Shown here: one piece after another, positions 14,245-23,182 of the stretch | Position numbering within the stretch: the first letter of the stretch is position 1 | Layout: each line of letters opens with the position of its first letter | NCBI GenBank assembly: GCA_903828595.1 | Contig: CAIKMS010000022.1 | Location: forward strand, 1-37,106 | Reading direction: 5' to 3' | Source: an uncultured Pseudomonadota bacterium | GTDB lineage: Bacteria > Pseudomonadota > Gammaproteobacteria > Steroidobacterales > Steroidobacteraceae | Length of the DNA: 37,106 nucleotides | Notes under the pieces: generated by a model | Told to the model about the DNA's origin: nothing | What the model saw: only the letters and a program-made list of their open reading frames with translations | Database searches by the model: none | Program-made: the position numbers and the translations under genes

Positions 14245-15198
14245 ATGCACGAGGAGCTTCCGCAATTTTCCGATGTACAGGCCGCGATGCAACGCATCGC
14301 GCCTTACGTGCATCACACCCCGGTGATGCAGTCATCGCATTTGTCCAAGGTGCTGGGCATGACGGTGATGTTTAAGTGCGAGAACTTACAAAAGGTCGGT
14401 GCGTTTAAGGCCCGCGGTGCGTGCAACGCGGTATTTGCGCTTGATGCAAAACAGGTAGCGAGCGGGGTTGTGACTCACTCCTCGGGCAATCATGCCGCCG
14501 CTTTGGCGCGCGCGGCGGCGTTGCGCGGGGCCCCGGCCTATGTGGTGATGCCGACTAACGCTCCGGAGGTGAAAAAAACCGCGGTGCGTGGGTTTGGTGG
14601 TCAGATTGTTGAGTGTGAACCGACGCTGATCGCCCGTGAGCGCGAGGCTAAGGCGCTGATGGACAAGACCGGGGCTACCCTGGTGCATCCGTACGATGAC
14701 GTCTGGGTGATCGCCGGCCAGGGCACGGCCGTCTTGGAAATGGTCGATCAGTGCGAGCAGCCCGAGGTTTATCTGGCGCCGGTGGGCGGTGGCGGACTGT
14801 TAACGGGTTCGGCGCTGAGTGTGCGGGCTTTATGGCCCGGTACGCGAGTGATCGGCGTGGAACCTTTGGGTGCCGACGATGCGGCGCGGGGCTTTCGTGC
14901 CGGCGAGCGTGTCTGCGGCGCGAGTCCTAAGACGATCGCTGACGGTTTGCGCGGTGAGTTATCGGCGCGCACCTTTAGCTTAATGCGCCGTGATGTAGAT
15001 GAGGTGCTGACCGTTTCTGAGGCAAGCATCATCGAGGCGATGCGACTTATCTGGCATCACCTGAAAATCGTGATCGAGCCTTCCGCTGCCGTGCCGGTAG
15101 CGGCGTTGCTGGAAGGTCAGGTCAAGGCTGACCGGGCCGCGGTATTGCTCAGCGGCGGCAACGTCGATTTTTCGCTGTTGTCGAGTTGGTTTGGGTGA
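14245..15198 (+). CDS. PLP-dependent threonine/serine dehydratase-like enzyme
   Basis: 317 residues, fold-type II PLP enzyme without a C-terminal ACT domain, so the catabolic (TdcB/serine racemase) size class. PLP-binding Lys55 is in NLQKVGAFKARGA; SSGNHAAALA and the glycine loop VGGGGLLTGSAL bind the cofactor phosphate. It probably deaminates L-threonine or L-serine to the 2-oxoacid, or racemises or dehydrates a related beta-hydroxy amino acid; these cannot be separated from sequence alone. It is transcribed divergently from slyX. Two short GC-rich hairpins (14194-14208 and 14211-14229) lie just before the start and could affect its translation. Confidence 0.85.
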   Translation: MHEELPQFSDVQAAMQRIAPYVHHTPVMQSSHLSKVLGMTVMFKCENLQKVGAFKARGACNAVFALDAKQVASGVVTHSSGNHAAALARAAALRGAPAYVVMPTNAPEVKKTAVRGFGGQIVECEPTLIAREREAKALMDKTGATLVHPYDDVWVIAGQGTAVLEMVDQCEQPEVYLAPVGGGGLLTGSALSVRALWPGTRVIGVEPLGADDAARGFRAGERVCGASPKTIADGLRGELSARTFSLMRRDVDEVLTVSEASIIEAMRLIWHHLKIVIEPSAAVPVAALLEGQVKADRAAVLLSGGNVDFSLLSSWFG

Positions 15199-15235
15199 AG
15201 TCTAGTTTCATCAAACGCGCTCTGTTAGGTAAAGC

Positions 15236-16672
15236 ATGAGCGATTCGATGGCTTCATTCGCGCAGTTATTGGATCGTGATCTGGTCTGCGTCGATCTGGA
15301 AACTACCGGTGGTAACGCGGGTTGGCATCGGATCATGGAAATCGGTCTGGTCACTGTGGATCGTGACGGCTCGTTAAGTGAGTGGTCCACCCTGGTCAAT
15401 CCCGGCGTAAGGGTACCGGCTTCGATCGCCCGCTTTACCGGAATTGATGATGAGATGCTCACCGATGCACCGACCTTTGAATCGGTGCACCGGGAGTTAT
15501 TAGAGCGACTCGACGGGCGCTTGTTCATTGCGCACAACGCGCGCTTTGATTACGGATTTATCAAGGCAGAGTTGAGACGGCTCGATGTATCGTGGTCCGC
15601 GCGTACGCTGTGCACGGTCAAGTTATCGCGACGGCTTTATCCACAATACCCACGACATAACCTTGATGCCTTGATAGAGCGTCACAAGCTAGGTTGTGAA
15701 GCCCGTCATCGAGCTTTAGGCGATGCACGCGTGCTGCGTGATTTGCTATCGGTTTATGCCCGGGAGTTGGAGCCTGATTACCTGAGCCGCGTCGCCCAGA
15801 CGGTGCTTGCCGAGGTGGCCGTCCCCGCGCAGTTGCCCACAGATCTCCCCGATGAGTTGCCAGAATCTCCCGGGGTATATCGGTTTTTCGGTGAGGGTAA
15901 CGCGCTGCTGTATGTCGGGAAATCCAAAAACCTGCGGGCTCGGGTATTAGCGCATTTCAATGCCAGCGCCAGTCACAGCCGTGAACGGGTGTTGGCCACT
16001 CAGGTCAGGCGCGTTGAGTGGGAGGAAACCGCCGGGGAATTAGGCGCGCTGTTGCGCGAGGCACGCGCGGTCAAAGTGGAGTCACCGCTGCATAACCGTC
16101 GCCTGCGTGACGCCAAATCAAGCTTCACCCTGTCTTTAAGTCCTGCTGCCACGGGCCAGCCTGTGCGGGTCACCATTGACGAGTTAACGGCGGTAGAGGC
16201 GCGCGCGGATGTGGAGTTATATGGCGTTTTCAGGCGCGAGCGGGATGCCAAGCAAGCGCTAGAGCAAATTGCCCGCGCACAAAATCTTTGTCTGAAGGCG
16301 GTCGGACTGGAACAAACGCCGGGCTCGTGTTTTGGTTTTCAGCTGGGCCGTTGTCGCGGTGTGTGTGTGGGTAAAGAGCCGACGCTACTCCACGACACGC
16401 GGCTGCGCCTGGCTTTAAGCGCCAGTCGTCTGAAATCATGGCCGTACGCCGGGCGTATTGCGATCCGTGAATGCGATTGGAAAGGCAGCGTGGATCTGCA
16501 TGTGTTTGATCAATGGCGGTATTTAGGTACCGTTCATCAGGTCTCTGACATCGCTGAGTTAGTCGATCCTAAGATGTCTTTCGACATAGACGTGTATCGT
16601 CTGCTAACCCGACATCTGGCGGAGGTTTCCGCCGACTCGATTATTCAGGTATTACCATGCAAGCAGGGCTAG
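15236..16672 (+). CDS. DEDDh exonuclease / GIY-YIG endonuclease fusion protein
   Basis: 478 residues. Residues about 15-180 are a DnaQ-type 3'-5' exonuclease: DLETTGG (Asp, Glu), FIAHNARFDYGFI (Asp) and HRALGDARVLRDLL (His, Asp). Residues about 205-300 form a GIY-YIG domain like the UvrC N-terminus or Cho: PGVYRFFGEGNALLYVGKSK, NLRARV, and the Glu in GALLREARAVKVESPLHN. The rest resembles the tail of UvrC/Cho-like proteins, with CFGFQLGRCRGVC. It likely nicks and trims damaged DNA as an alternative to UvrC. It overlaps rlmKL by 16 bases, an unusual pairing of DNA repair and rRNA modification. Confidence 0.88.
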   Translation: MSDSMASFAQLLDRDLVCVDLETTGGNAGWHRIMEIGLVTVDRDGSLSEWSTLVNPGVRVPASIARFTGIDDEMLTDAPTFESVHRELLERLDGRLFIAHNARFDYGFIKAELRRLDVSWSARTLCTVKLSRRLYPQYPRHNLDALIERHKLGCEARHRALGDARVLRDLLSVYARELEPDYLSRVAQTVLAEVAVPAQLPTDLPDELPESPGVYRFFGEGNALLYVGKSKNLRARVLAHFNASASHSRERVLATQVRRVEWEETAGELGALLREARAVKVESPLHNRRLRDAKSSFTLSLSPAATGQPVRVTIDELTAVEARADVELYGVFRRERDAKQALEQIARAQNLCLKAVGLEQTPGSCFGFQLGRCRGVCVGKEPTLLHDTRLRLALSASRLKSWPYAGRIAIRECDWKGSVDLHVFDQWRYLGTVHQVSDIAELVDPKMSFDIDVYRLLTRHLAEVSADSIIQVLPCKQG

Positions 16673-18819
16673 CCACCGCACCACGCGGTACTTTGGATTT
16701 ATTACTGCTGGAGTTGAAGGCTCTGGGCATTTCCACCGCCCGTGAGCAGGGCTCGGCGGTGGCTTTTGAGGCGGATTTGGCCGGCTTCTACCGCGCTTGT
16801 TTGCATTCTCGGGTGGCCAGTCGCGTGCTCTGGGTGCTGGCGAGTCTGCCGGCACCGGATCCGGACTCGTTGTATCGAGCGGCGAGCAGTATTGACTGGT
16901 CCGCGCACGTTCCTGAAGGCGGCACGATTGCGGTGGACTTTAGTACGGTGCGCTCGTTGATCACGCACACCCATTACGGGGCGCTGAAGGTCAAAGATGC
17001 GATCGTTGATCAATTGCGGGATCGACCCAGCGGTCGGCCCTCGGTGGACACGGAGCGTCCATCGGTTCGAGTGTCGGTACGCTTGTCGGCCAACATTGCC
17101 ACCTTCGCCATAGATTTTGCCGGCGAAAGTTTGCATCGTCGCGGCTACCGGGGTGATGGCGTGGCCGCGCCGTTAAAGGAGAACTTAGGTGCCGCTTTGC
17201 TATTGCGCTGTGGCTGGGCAGATCTGGCCAATAACGGCGCGGCTTTTTTAGATCCGATGTGCGGATCAGGCACGTTAGCAATCGAGGCGGCCTTAATCGC
17301 CGCCAACATCGCACCCGGTCTGTCCCGCGACTGGTATGGCTTTATGGGCTGGGTTGGGCACGATGCGGCCCTGTTTGAGTCGTTGCGCGAACAGGCAAGA
17401 CTCGCCATTGATCGACGCGCCTTGGTGCCCGGTCGCATTGTGGGCAGTGATCGCGATCCGCGTGGTTTGCGGGCAGGGCGTCAGTCACTGGCTCATTTAG
17501 GTCTGGACGGACTGGTGAGTTTTGTGGAGCGCGATGTGGCTGACATGGTGCCTCAGTCGTCGTCCGGGCTTTTGCTGTGCAATCCCCCCTACGGAGAACG
17601 AATAGGCGCCGAAGACGAGTTACCGGCGCTGTATCGCGATCTGGGTGCGCGTTTGCGGGAGCACTTTTTAGGCTGGACTGCCGGCGTGTTCACCGGCAAT
17701 CCGGGACTGGGCCAGGAGATGGGCCTGAATGCCCGGCGCACTCATCGGCTGTTTAACGGCGCATTAGAGTGCCGGCTGTTGCGTTTTGCGGTGGAATCCG
17801 ACCAGTTTGTCACTAAGCGCAAGCCCGGTGAACTGCCGGCCCCTAACCCGGTGCGTGCCATGAGTCCCGGTGCGCAGATGTTTGCTAATCGCTTGCGCAA
17901 GAACTTAACAGCGATGACACGCTGGGCAAAAAATGAAGGTGTCAGTTGTTACCGGTTGTACGACGCGGATATGCCCGAGTACGCCTTTGCCATTGACTTG
18001 TACGGCCCCGAGCCCGTGCACGCTTACGTGCAGGAGTACGCCGCTCCGGCGACGGTTGCCGAGGAACGCGTGCGTGAGCGACGCGCCGATGCGTTGGCGG
18101 CCATCCCTGAAGCCTTAGGTTTAGAGCGGGAGTTTATTCATGTGCGCGTCCGTCGCCGTAGCCGCGGTGGTGAGCAGTACACCAAGATGGATGACAGCGG
18201 TGAGTTTCACGAGGTCCGTGAGAGTGGCTTGAAGTTTTGGGTGAACTTTACGGACTATCTGGATACCGGTTTGTTCCTCGATCATCGCTTGACTCGCGAA
18301 CGTATAGGCGAGATGGCCCGCGGTAAAAAGTTTTTAAATTTATTTGCCTACACATGCACGGCAACAGTGCATGCCGCGGCCGGTGGCGCACGTGAAACCG
18401 TCAGTGTCGACATGTCTAACACTTACCTAGACTGGGGTTGGCAGAACCTTTCCCTGAACGGCTTCGCGCAGCCTCAGCATGAGCTCATACAGGCTGATGC
18501 ATTGCATTACATTCGTGAGGCTACCGCGAGATTTGATCTGATTTTCCTTGATCCGCCGACCTTTTCTAATTCCAAGCGCATGGAGTCCACGCTGGATATT
18601 CAGCGTGATCACGTAGATCTGGTACAAGCCACGTCACGCCTGCTGACAGCGGGCGGAGTCTTACTCTTTTCTACCAACAACACGCGCTTCCGTCTGGACT
18701 CCGGTGCGTTGGACGGACTTGATGTTCAAGACATCAGTGCACAAACAATTCCCCGTGATTACGAACGTAGTCCAAGAATTCATCGGTGTTATGTGATTAC
18801 GGCACGCACAACCGCCTAA
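16657..18819 (+). CDS. rlmL: 23S rRNA methyltransferase RlmKL (m2G2445 / m7G2069)
   Basis: 720 residues with the full two-enzyme architecture. An N-terminal THUMP region (starting ATAPRGTLDLLLLELKALG) is followed by the RlmL domain, FLDPMCGSGTLAIEAALIA and the catalytic NPPYGER. The C-terminal RlmK domain has FLNLFAYTCTATVHAAAGGA, VSVDMSNTYLDWG and FLDPPTFSNSKRM. It methylates G2445 at N2 and G2069 at N7 of 23S rRNA in helix 74. The fused form is typical of gammaproteobacteria. Its start lies inside the exonuclease/GIY-YIG gene, so translation may be coupled. Confidence 0.95.
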   Translation: MQAGLATAPRGTLDLLLLELKALGISTAREQGSAVAFEADLAGFYRACLHSRVASRVLWVLASLPAPDPDSLYRAASSIDWSAHVPEGGTIAVDFSTVRSLITHTHYGALKVKDAIVDQLRDRPSGRPSVDTERPSVRVSVRLSANIATFAIDFAGESLHRRGYRGDGVAAPLKENLGAALLLRCGWADLANNGAAFLDPMCGSGTLAIEAALIAANIAPGLSRDWYGFMGWVGHDAALFESLREQARLAIDRRALVPGRIVGSDRDPRGLRAGRQSLAHLGLDGLVSFVERDVADMVPQSSSGLLLCNPPYGERIGAEDELPALYRDLGARLREHFLGWTAGVFTGNPGLGQEMGLNARRTHRLFNGALECRLLRFAVESDQFVTKRKPGELPAPNPVRAMSPGAQMFANRLRKNLTAMTRWAKNEGVSCYRLYDADMPEYAFAIDLYGPEPVHAYVQEYAAPATVAEERVRERRADALAAIPEALGLEREFIHVRVRRRSRGGEQYTKMDDSGEFHEVRESGLKFWVNFTDYLDTGLFLDHRLTRERIGEMARGKKFLNLFAYTCTATVHAAAGGARETVSVDMSNTYLDWGWQNLSLNGFAQPQHELIQADALHYIREATARFDLIFLDPPTFSNSKRMESTLDIQRDHVDLVQATSRLLTAGGVLLFSTNNTRFRLDSGALDGLDVQDISAQTIPRDYERSPRIHRCYVITARTTA

Positions 18820-18955
18820 CTTCGCTTAGAGTACGCGGCGTCGTTGAAACCATCATGGCCTGGCTTGGCAGGCACGTGCAGTTCACGACCGCAGTGGCAC
18901 AGGACTCGCTAGAAGAACCTGCTACTGATTGAAAATATTATAAAAGTTTGGGGGC

Positions 18956-19201
18956 GTGGCGATGGTGTTCTATTGGAATTCAAACGAGTCTGTGAAGTGC
19001 CCGGTCGGTGCGCTCGCGCGCCACGAGGTGCTGGGCTGGGTGACTGTTGTAGGGTCAGCTGGTTGGGAACGCACGGTGGAGACCTATCACTACCACAGTG
19101 ATAAGGGTGCTGATGCTGAACAGCGTGCTTACGGACGCGCCATCCATCGTCGCGAGCACAAAGTGGATGTGCGTGATTTGCAGCGTTTGCCTCGGCTTTG
19201 A
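18956..19201 (+). CDS. Hypothetical small protein
   Basis: 81 residues from GTG (ATG two codons later is equally possible). It begins VFYWNSNESVKCPVGALARH and ends with a basic, His/Arg-rich stretch. No family, signal peptide or membrane segment recognised. It sits alone after rlmL with GGGGGCG before the start. A frame on the other strand spans the same DNA, so gene reality is uncertain. Confidence 0.4.
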   Translation: MAMVFYWNSNESVKCPVGALARHEVLGWVTVVGSAGWERTVETYHYHSDKGADAEQRAYGRAIHRREHKVDVRDLQRLPRL

Positions 19202-19280
19202 TGTCAGTGATCATCAGTCAATGGACTCATCGGGCCGGCGCTTAATTGATATCCTCATGGGCTCTGTTTTTTAGGAATTC

Positions 19281-19643
19281 GTGGCTATGAGTGCGTTGTT
19301 GCCCCAGAAATTGTCCCTCGGTGGAGCGATTGGCCTGTTTGAAGCGATCAAGGCCGATCGAGTGACGGCCGGCAATCCGGTCTCGCGGGTAATGAATGCG
19401 TATTCCAGCGCCGATGGACATTTTGATGTCGGGCTTTGGGAGTCCACGCCCGGCCGCTGGAAAGTCAGTTATAGCGAGCATGAGGTCTGCCTGCTGCTCG
19501 CCGGTCGAATTCGCTTGATACCGACGGTGGGCGAGGCGCAGGAATTTGTCAGTGGCGAGGCGTTCGTTATCCCCGCCGGCTTTGAAGGCGAGTGGGAGAC
19601 CCTAGAGGCCACTCGTAAGCTGTACGTGATCTATCAGGCCTGA
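19281..19643 (+). CDS. Cupin-domain protein (DUF861 / ureidoglycine aminohydrolase-like cupin)
   Basis: 120 residues, one small beta-barrel cupin: DGHFDVGLWESTPGRWKVSY, then EHEVCLLLAGRIRLIP and SGEAFVIPAGFEGEWETLE. This pattern (G.W..... E.E....l.G...l......f..GD.f..P.Gf.g.W...E) is the Cupin_3 type often encoded beside polyamine or amine catabolic genes. Its ligand is unknown. AGGA stands four bases before GTG; an ATG two codons later is the alternative. The polyamine operon begins 175 bases downstream. Confidence 0.78.
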   Translation: MAMSALLPQKLSLGGAIGLFEAIKADRVTAGNPVSRVMNAYSSADGHFDVGLWESTPGRWKVSYSEHEVCLLLAGRIRLIPTVGEAQEFVSGEAFVIPAGFEGEWETLEATRKLYVIYQA

Positions 19644-19818
19644 TGCGGCGCCGCAGCATTTAACTTCAGCGCTGTGGGGTACGCGTTGGCCGCACAGGAA
19701 CTGTGATTTCCAACGAAGATCACGTAAAGGCCCGCCGCGTGGGGGGGCGGATTTGGGGTAGACTGACGGTCCGGGCGCCGGGGTTGATGATTCGGGCGTC
19801 GATACTCGCTTAGAGACT

Positions 19819-20580
19819 ATGTCTGACCGAAAACCTGTGATTGGCATTCCTGCCGATCGACGAATGCTGGGACCTCACTGGTTCCATTGCGTAGGCGAAA
19901 AATACATCGCTGCTATCGCGGATGCCGCCGGCGCTACGCCGATACTACTGCCAGTCTTAGGATCGGAGTTGGCTCTAGACACCGTTTATGATGTGTGTGA
20001 CGGAGTGTTTCTGACCGGCAGCCCCTCCAACGTAGAGCCCCGCCATTACGGTGGTACGGCCAGCCGACCCGGCACTTGGCACGATGAGTCTCGCGATGCA
20101 ACGACCTTGCCGCTGATTCGCCAGGTCGTCGACGCCGGCTTACCCTTGCTTGCCGTGTGCCGTGGCTTTCAGGAAATGAACGTGGCCTTTGGGGGCACGC
20201 TGCATCAGCACGTGCATGAGTTGCCCGGGCACTTGAATCATCGCGAGGTCGAACAGGCCAGTCTCGATGAACAATATGCCCCCTCTCACACGGTGCAATT
20301 GATGCCGGGTGGCTTGTTTGCTGGCCTGGCCGGACGGCCTGAATTGTTAGTGAACTCTTTGCACTCCCAGGGCGTGGACCAGCTCGCCCCTGGACTGGTG
20401 GTGGAGGCAACAGCGCCTGACGGACTGATTGAAGCCTTCAGTGTTAAGCAGGCGTCGACCTTTGCGGTCGGGGTGCAATGGCACCCGGAGTGGAAGGCCA
20501 TGAGCAATGATTTTTCCCGCGCCTTGTTTGGCGCCTTCGGTGATGCCTGTCGTGCCCGTGCTGGCGCGCGTCGTCGCTGA
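19819..20580 (+). CDS. puuD: Gamma-glutamyl-gamma-aminobutyrate hydrolase (class I glutamine amidotransferase-like, PuuD type)
   Basis: 253 residues, peptidase C26 family. The nucleophile Cys is in LLAVCRGFQEMN, the oxyanion region in GVFLTGSPSNVEP, and the His/Glu pair in VGVQWHPEW. PuuD frees GABA and glutamate from gamma-glutamyl-GABA, the last hydrolysis of the Puu putrescine pathway. It lies 24 bases upstream of a puuA-like gene and ahead of a complete polyamine ABC transporter, which supports a polyamine role. PuuB and PuuC equivalents are not in the window, so the pathway here is partial. Confidence 0.87.
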   Translation: MSDRKPVIGIPADRRMLGPHWFHCVGEKYIAAIADAAGATPILLPVLGSELALDTVYDVCDGVFLTGSPSNVEPRHYGGTASRPGTWHDESRDATTLPLIRQVVDAGLPLLAVCRGFQEMNVAFGGTLHQHVHELPGHLNHREVEQASLDEQYAPSHTVQLMPGGLFAGLAGRPELLVNSLHSQGVDQLAPGLVVEATAPDGLIEAFSVKQASTFAVGVQWHPEWKAMSNDFSRALFGAFGDACRARAGARRR

Positions 20581-20604
20581 TACTGACTACCCGATGGTGA
20601 TTTT

Positions 20605-21954
20605 ATGAGTACTCCTGCGCCCAGCCCGATTCGGCAGTTTTTGCGTGATCACGGGATCGCTGAGGTCGAAGCGATCGTACCGGACATGGCCGGCGTAGCT
20701 CGCGGCAAACTGGTTCCGGCGGCCAAATACGTTGAAGAAGAAGGTCTGCGTCTACCGGAATCTATTTTTCTGCAAACGGTAACGGGTGAATATCCCGATG
20801 ACGACAGTGCTATCAATCCGTCTGAGATTGACATTGTTCTCAAGGCTGATCCGACCACGATTCGGGTAGTGCCTTGGGCATCCGAGCCTACCGCTCAGGT
20901 AATTCACGACTGCTTTTACGGGGATGGTCGACCGGTCACTATGAGTCCACGTTACGTCTTGCGTAGCGTGCTGGACTTGTACGCTGCGCAAGGGTGGGAG
21001 CCGGTGCTAGCGCCGGAGCTGGAGTTCTTCCTCGTCGAGCCGAACATTGATTCGGATTACCCGTTAAAGCCGCCGGTGGGTCGTTCGGGCAGGCCAGAAA
21101 TTGGTAGGCAGAGTTATTCGATTGCGGCGGTTAACGAATTTGATCCGTTGTTTGATGATGTGTATGCCTTCTGTGAAGCCCAAGAAATCGAGATTGATAC
21201 GCTGATCCATGAGGCGGGTGCTGCACAGATGGAGATCAATCTCCTGCACGGCTACCCCATGTCGCTGGCCGATCAGGCTTTCTTGTTCAAGCGCACGGCA
21301 CGAGAGGCAGCGCTACGTCACAAGATGTATGCCACCTTCATGGCAAAGCCCATGGCCAAGGAGCCGGGTAGCGCCATGCACTTGCACCAAAGTGTGATTG
21401 ATGTGGAAACCCGCCAGAACATTTTTAGCTTGCCGGACGGTTCTCCAAGCCAGCTGTTCTTCTCGCATATTGCAGGTCTGCAAAAGTACCTGCCGGCAGC
21501 GATGTCATTATTTGCGCCTAACGTGAACAGTTATCGGCGAATTACCCCGCACAACTCAGCACCGATCAACGTGCATTGGGGTTACGACAATCGTACTGCC
21601 GGCTTACGGGTTCCCATGTCCTCACCGGCGAATCGACGTGTGGAGAATCGACTGGGTGGCGCTGATGCCAATCCCTACCTGGCTATTGCTGCCTCGTTAG
21701 CCTGCGGCTACTTGGGCATGATGGAAGGCATTAAGCCTACCGAGCCGATCTCCGGCAGCGCCTATTTACTGCCTATACAGTTACCTCGCACGCTGGCTGA
21801 GGCGCTGCGGTTACTGCGTGAATCACGGCCGCTGGTTGATTTGTTCAACGAACGTTTTGTGCGCGCGTACGCTGCGGTTAAGGAAAGTGAGTACGAGGCG
21901 TTCCTGAAAGTGATTTCAGCTTGGGAGCGCGAGCACCTCTTGCTCAACGTTTAG
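20605..21954 (+). CDS. puuA: Gamma-glutamylpolyamine synthetase (glutamine synthetase family, PuuA type)
   Basis: 449 residues, a complete type I glutamine synthetase fold. Signatures include VPDMAGVARGKLVPA near the N-terminus, LAPELEFFLVEP, the ATP-binding FMAKPMAKEPGSAMHLHQSV, and NVHWGYDNRTAGLRVP. PuuA-type enzymes ligate glutamate to putrescine, spermidine or other amines using ATP. The setting between PuuD and the polyamine transporter favours a polyamine substrate over ammonia. Preceded by a short spacer from puuD and 55 bases from the binding-protein gene, so it is probably in the same transcript. Confidence 0.88.
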   Translation: MSTPAPSPIRQFLRDHGIAEVEAIVPDMAGVARGKLVPAAKYVEEEGLRLPESIFLQTVTGEYPDDDSAINPSEIDIVLKADPTTIRVVPWASEPTAQVIHDCFYGDGRPVTMSPRYVLRSVLDLYAAQGWEPVLAPELEFFLVEPNIDSDYPLKPPVGRSGRPEIGRQSYSIAAVNEFDPLFDDVYAFCEAQEIEIDTLIHEAGAAQMEINLLHGYPMSLADQAFLFKRTAREAALRHKMYATFMAKPMAKEPGSAMHLHQSVIDVETRQNIFSLPDGSPSQLFFSHIAGLQKYLPAAMSLFAPNVNSYRRITPHNSAPINVHWGYDNRTAGLRVPMSSPANRRVENRLGGADANPYLAIAASLACGYLGMMEGIKPTEPISGSAYLLPIQLPRTLAEALRLLRESRPLVDLFNERFVRAYAAVKESEYEAFLKVISAWEREHLLLNV

Positions 21955-22009
21955 CGTTCTGAGGTTGCGGGTCGTGCAGTGGGTGAGCCTGCACCATTCG
22001 GCGGAGTAA

Positions 22010-23182
22010 ATGCGAATGGCTATGAGTAGTGCGGCCGTATTCAGGGCGTATCGGACGAGGGTCTTGTGGGGCTGTGGCATTGCCTTGATGCTGAGCCTTG
22101 CGGCATGCCGATTCTCCTCGCCGGCTGCGATTTTGCCGCCCATGACCGGCACCGAACCACCGGTTATCAATGTCTACAACTGGTCCGATTACGTCGCGCC
22201 TGAGACGATCAGCCGTTTTGAAAAAGAAACGGGTATTAAAGTCAATTACGACGTTTATGACTCCAACGAGATGCTGGAGGCAAAACTTCTCACCGGCCAT
22301 AGCGGATATGACGTGGTGGTGCCGTCAGCTTTTTTTCTCGAGCGTCAAATTCGTGAAGGCGTGTATCGGCCTTTGGATAAAACGCGCCTGACGAACTACG
22401 GCAACTTAGATGCCAAAACACTAGCACGCGTTGCTATCAACGACCCGGATAACCGTTACGGTATTCCCTACATGTGGCAGACCACGGGCATTGGTTACAA
22501 CATCGATAAAATCCGCGCGGCTTTAGGCGATGACGCACCGCTAGACAGTTGGGCCTTAGTGTTTGATCCGAAGTACGCCGCCAAGTTGAAAAGTTGCGGG
22601 ATTGGTTTTGTAGACTCGCCACCGGAGATTTTCGATTCGGCGCAGATTTACTTAGGTATTGATCCGAACAGTGAACGTTTAGAGGATCTGGCCGCCGCGG
22701 AGGAGGTCATAAAAAAGATTCGCCCCTACGTTCGTTATTTCAACAGTTCGCAGTACATCAACGATCTGGCTAACGGCGAGATCTGTCTGGCCATAGGATT
22801 CACCGGTGACGTGCTCATGGCTCGTGAGCGAGCTCAAGAGTCAGGTAATGGGGTGAAAATTGCCTTCATGGTGCCTAAAGAAGGGGCCATCTTTGAGGTG
22901 GACTTCATGGCGATTCCCGCCGACGCGCCGCATCCACAAAACGCCCACAAGTTTTTAGACTATATACTGCGGCCGGATGTGGTGGCTGAGATCAGCTCCT
23001 TTAAAAAGTATCCGTCGGGTAATGCCGCCGCGCTAGCGTATTTGCCGGCAGCGATCCGCGACGATCCGTCTATCTATCCACCGCCGCAGATTGTTGCGCG
23101 TTTTAAGGATCATCACTCTGAGTCACTTAATTACACACGCTATGAAAACAGAGCCTGGACCCGGGTCCGCACCGATCGTTGA
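22010..23182 (+). CDS. potF: Polyamine ABC transporter substrate-binding lipoprotein (PotF/SpuD type)
   Basis: 390 residues. The N-terminus has a signal peptide ending LSLAACRFSS, a lipobox that suggests membrane anchoring rather than a free periplasmic protein. The binding-protein fold follows: INVYNWSDYVAPETISRFEK, GYDVVVPSAFFLERQI, GIPYMWQTTGIGYN, and NGEICLAIGFTGDVLMA. It should bind putrescine or spermidine and feed the following permease. GGCGGAG lies seven bases upstream of the ATG. Its end overlaps the ATPase gene by about 40 bases. Confidence 0.87.
   Translation: MRMAMSSAAVFRAYRTRVLWGCGIALMLSLAACRFSSPAAILPPMTGTEPPVINVYNWSDYVAPETISRFEKETGIKVNYDVYDSNEMLEAKLLTGHSGYDVVVPSAFFLERQIREGVYRPLDKTRLTNYGNLDAKTLARVAINDPDNRYGIPYMWQTTGIGYNIDKIRAALGDDAPLDSWALVFDPKYAAKLKSCGIGFVDSPPEIFDSAQIYLGIDPNSERLEDLAAAEEVIKKIRPYVRYFNSSQYINDLANGEICLAIGFTGDVLMARERAQESGNGVKIAFMVPKEGAIFEVDFMAIPADAPHPQNAHKFLDYILRPDVVAEISSFKKYPSGNAAALAYLPAAIRDDPSIYPPPQIVARFKDHHSESLNYTRYENRAWTRVRTDR

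Noticed and set aside
19656..19725. TGTGA...TCACG as a CRP site upstream of puuD
   Set aside because: The half-sites are separated by 13 bases, not the 6 needed for CRP.
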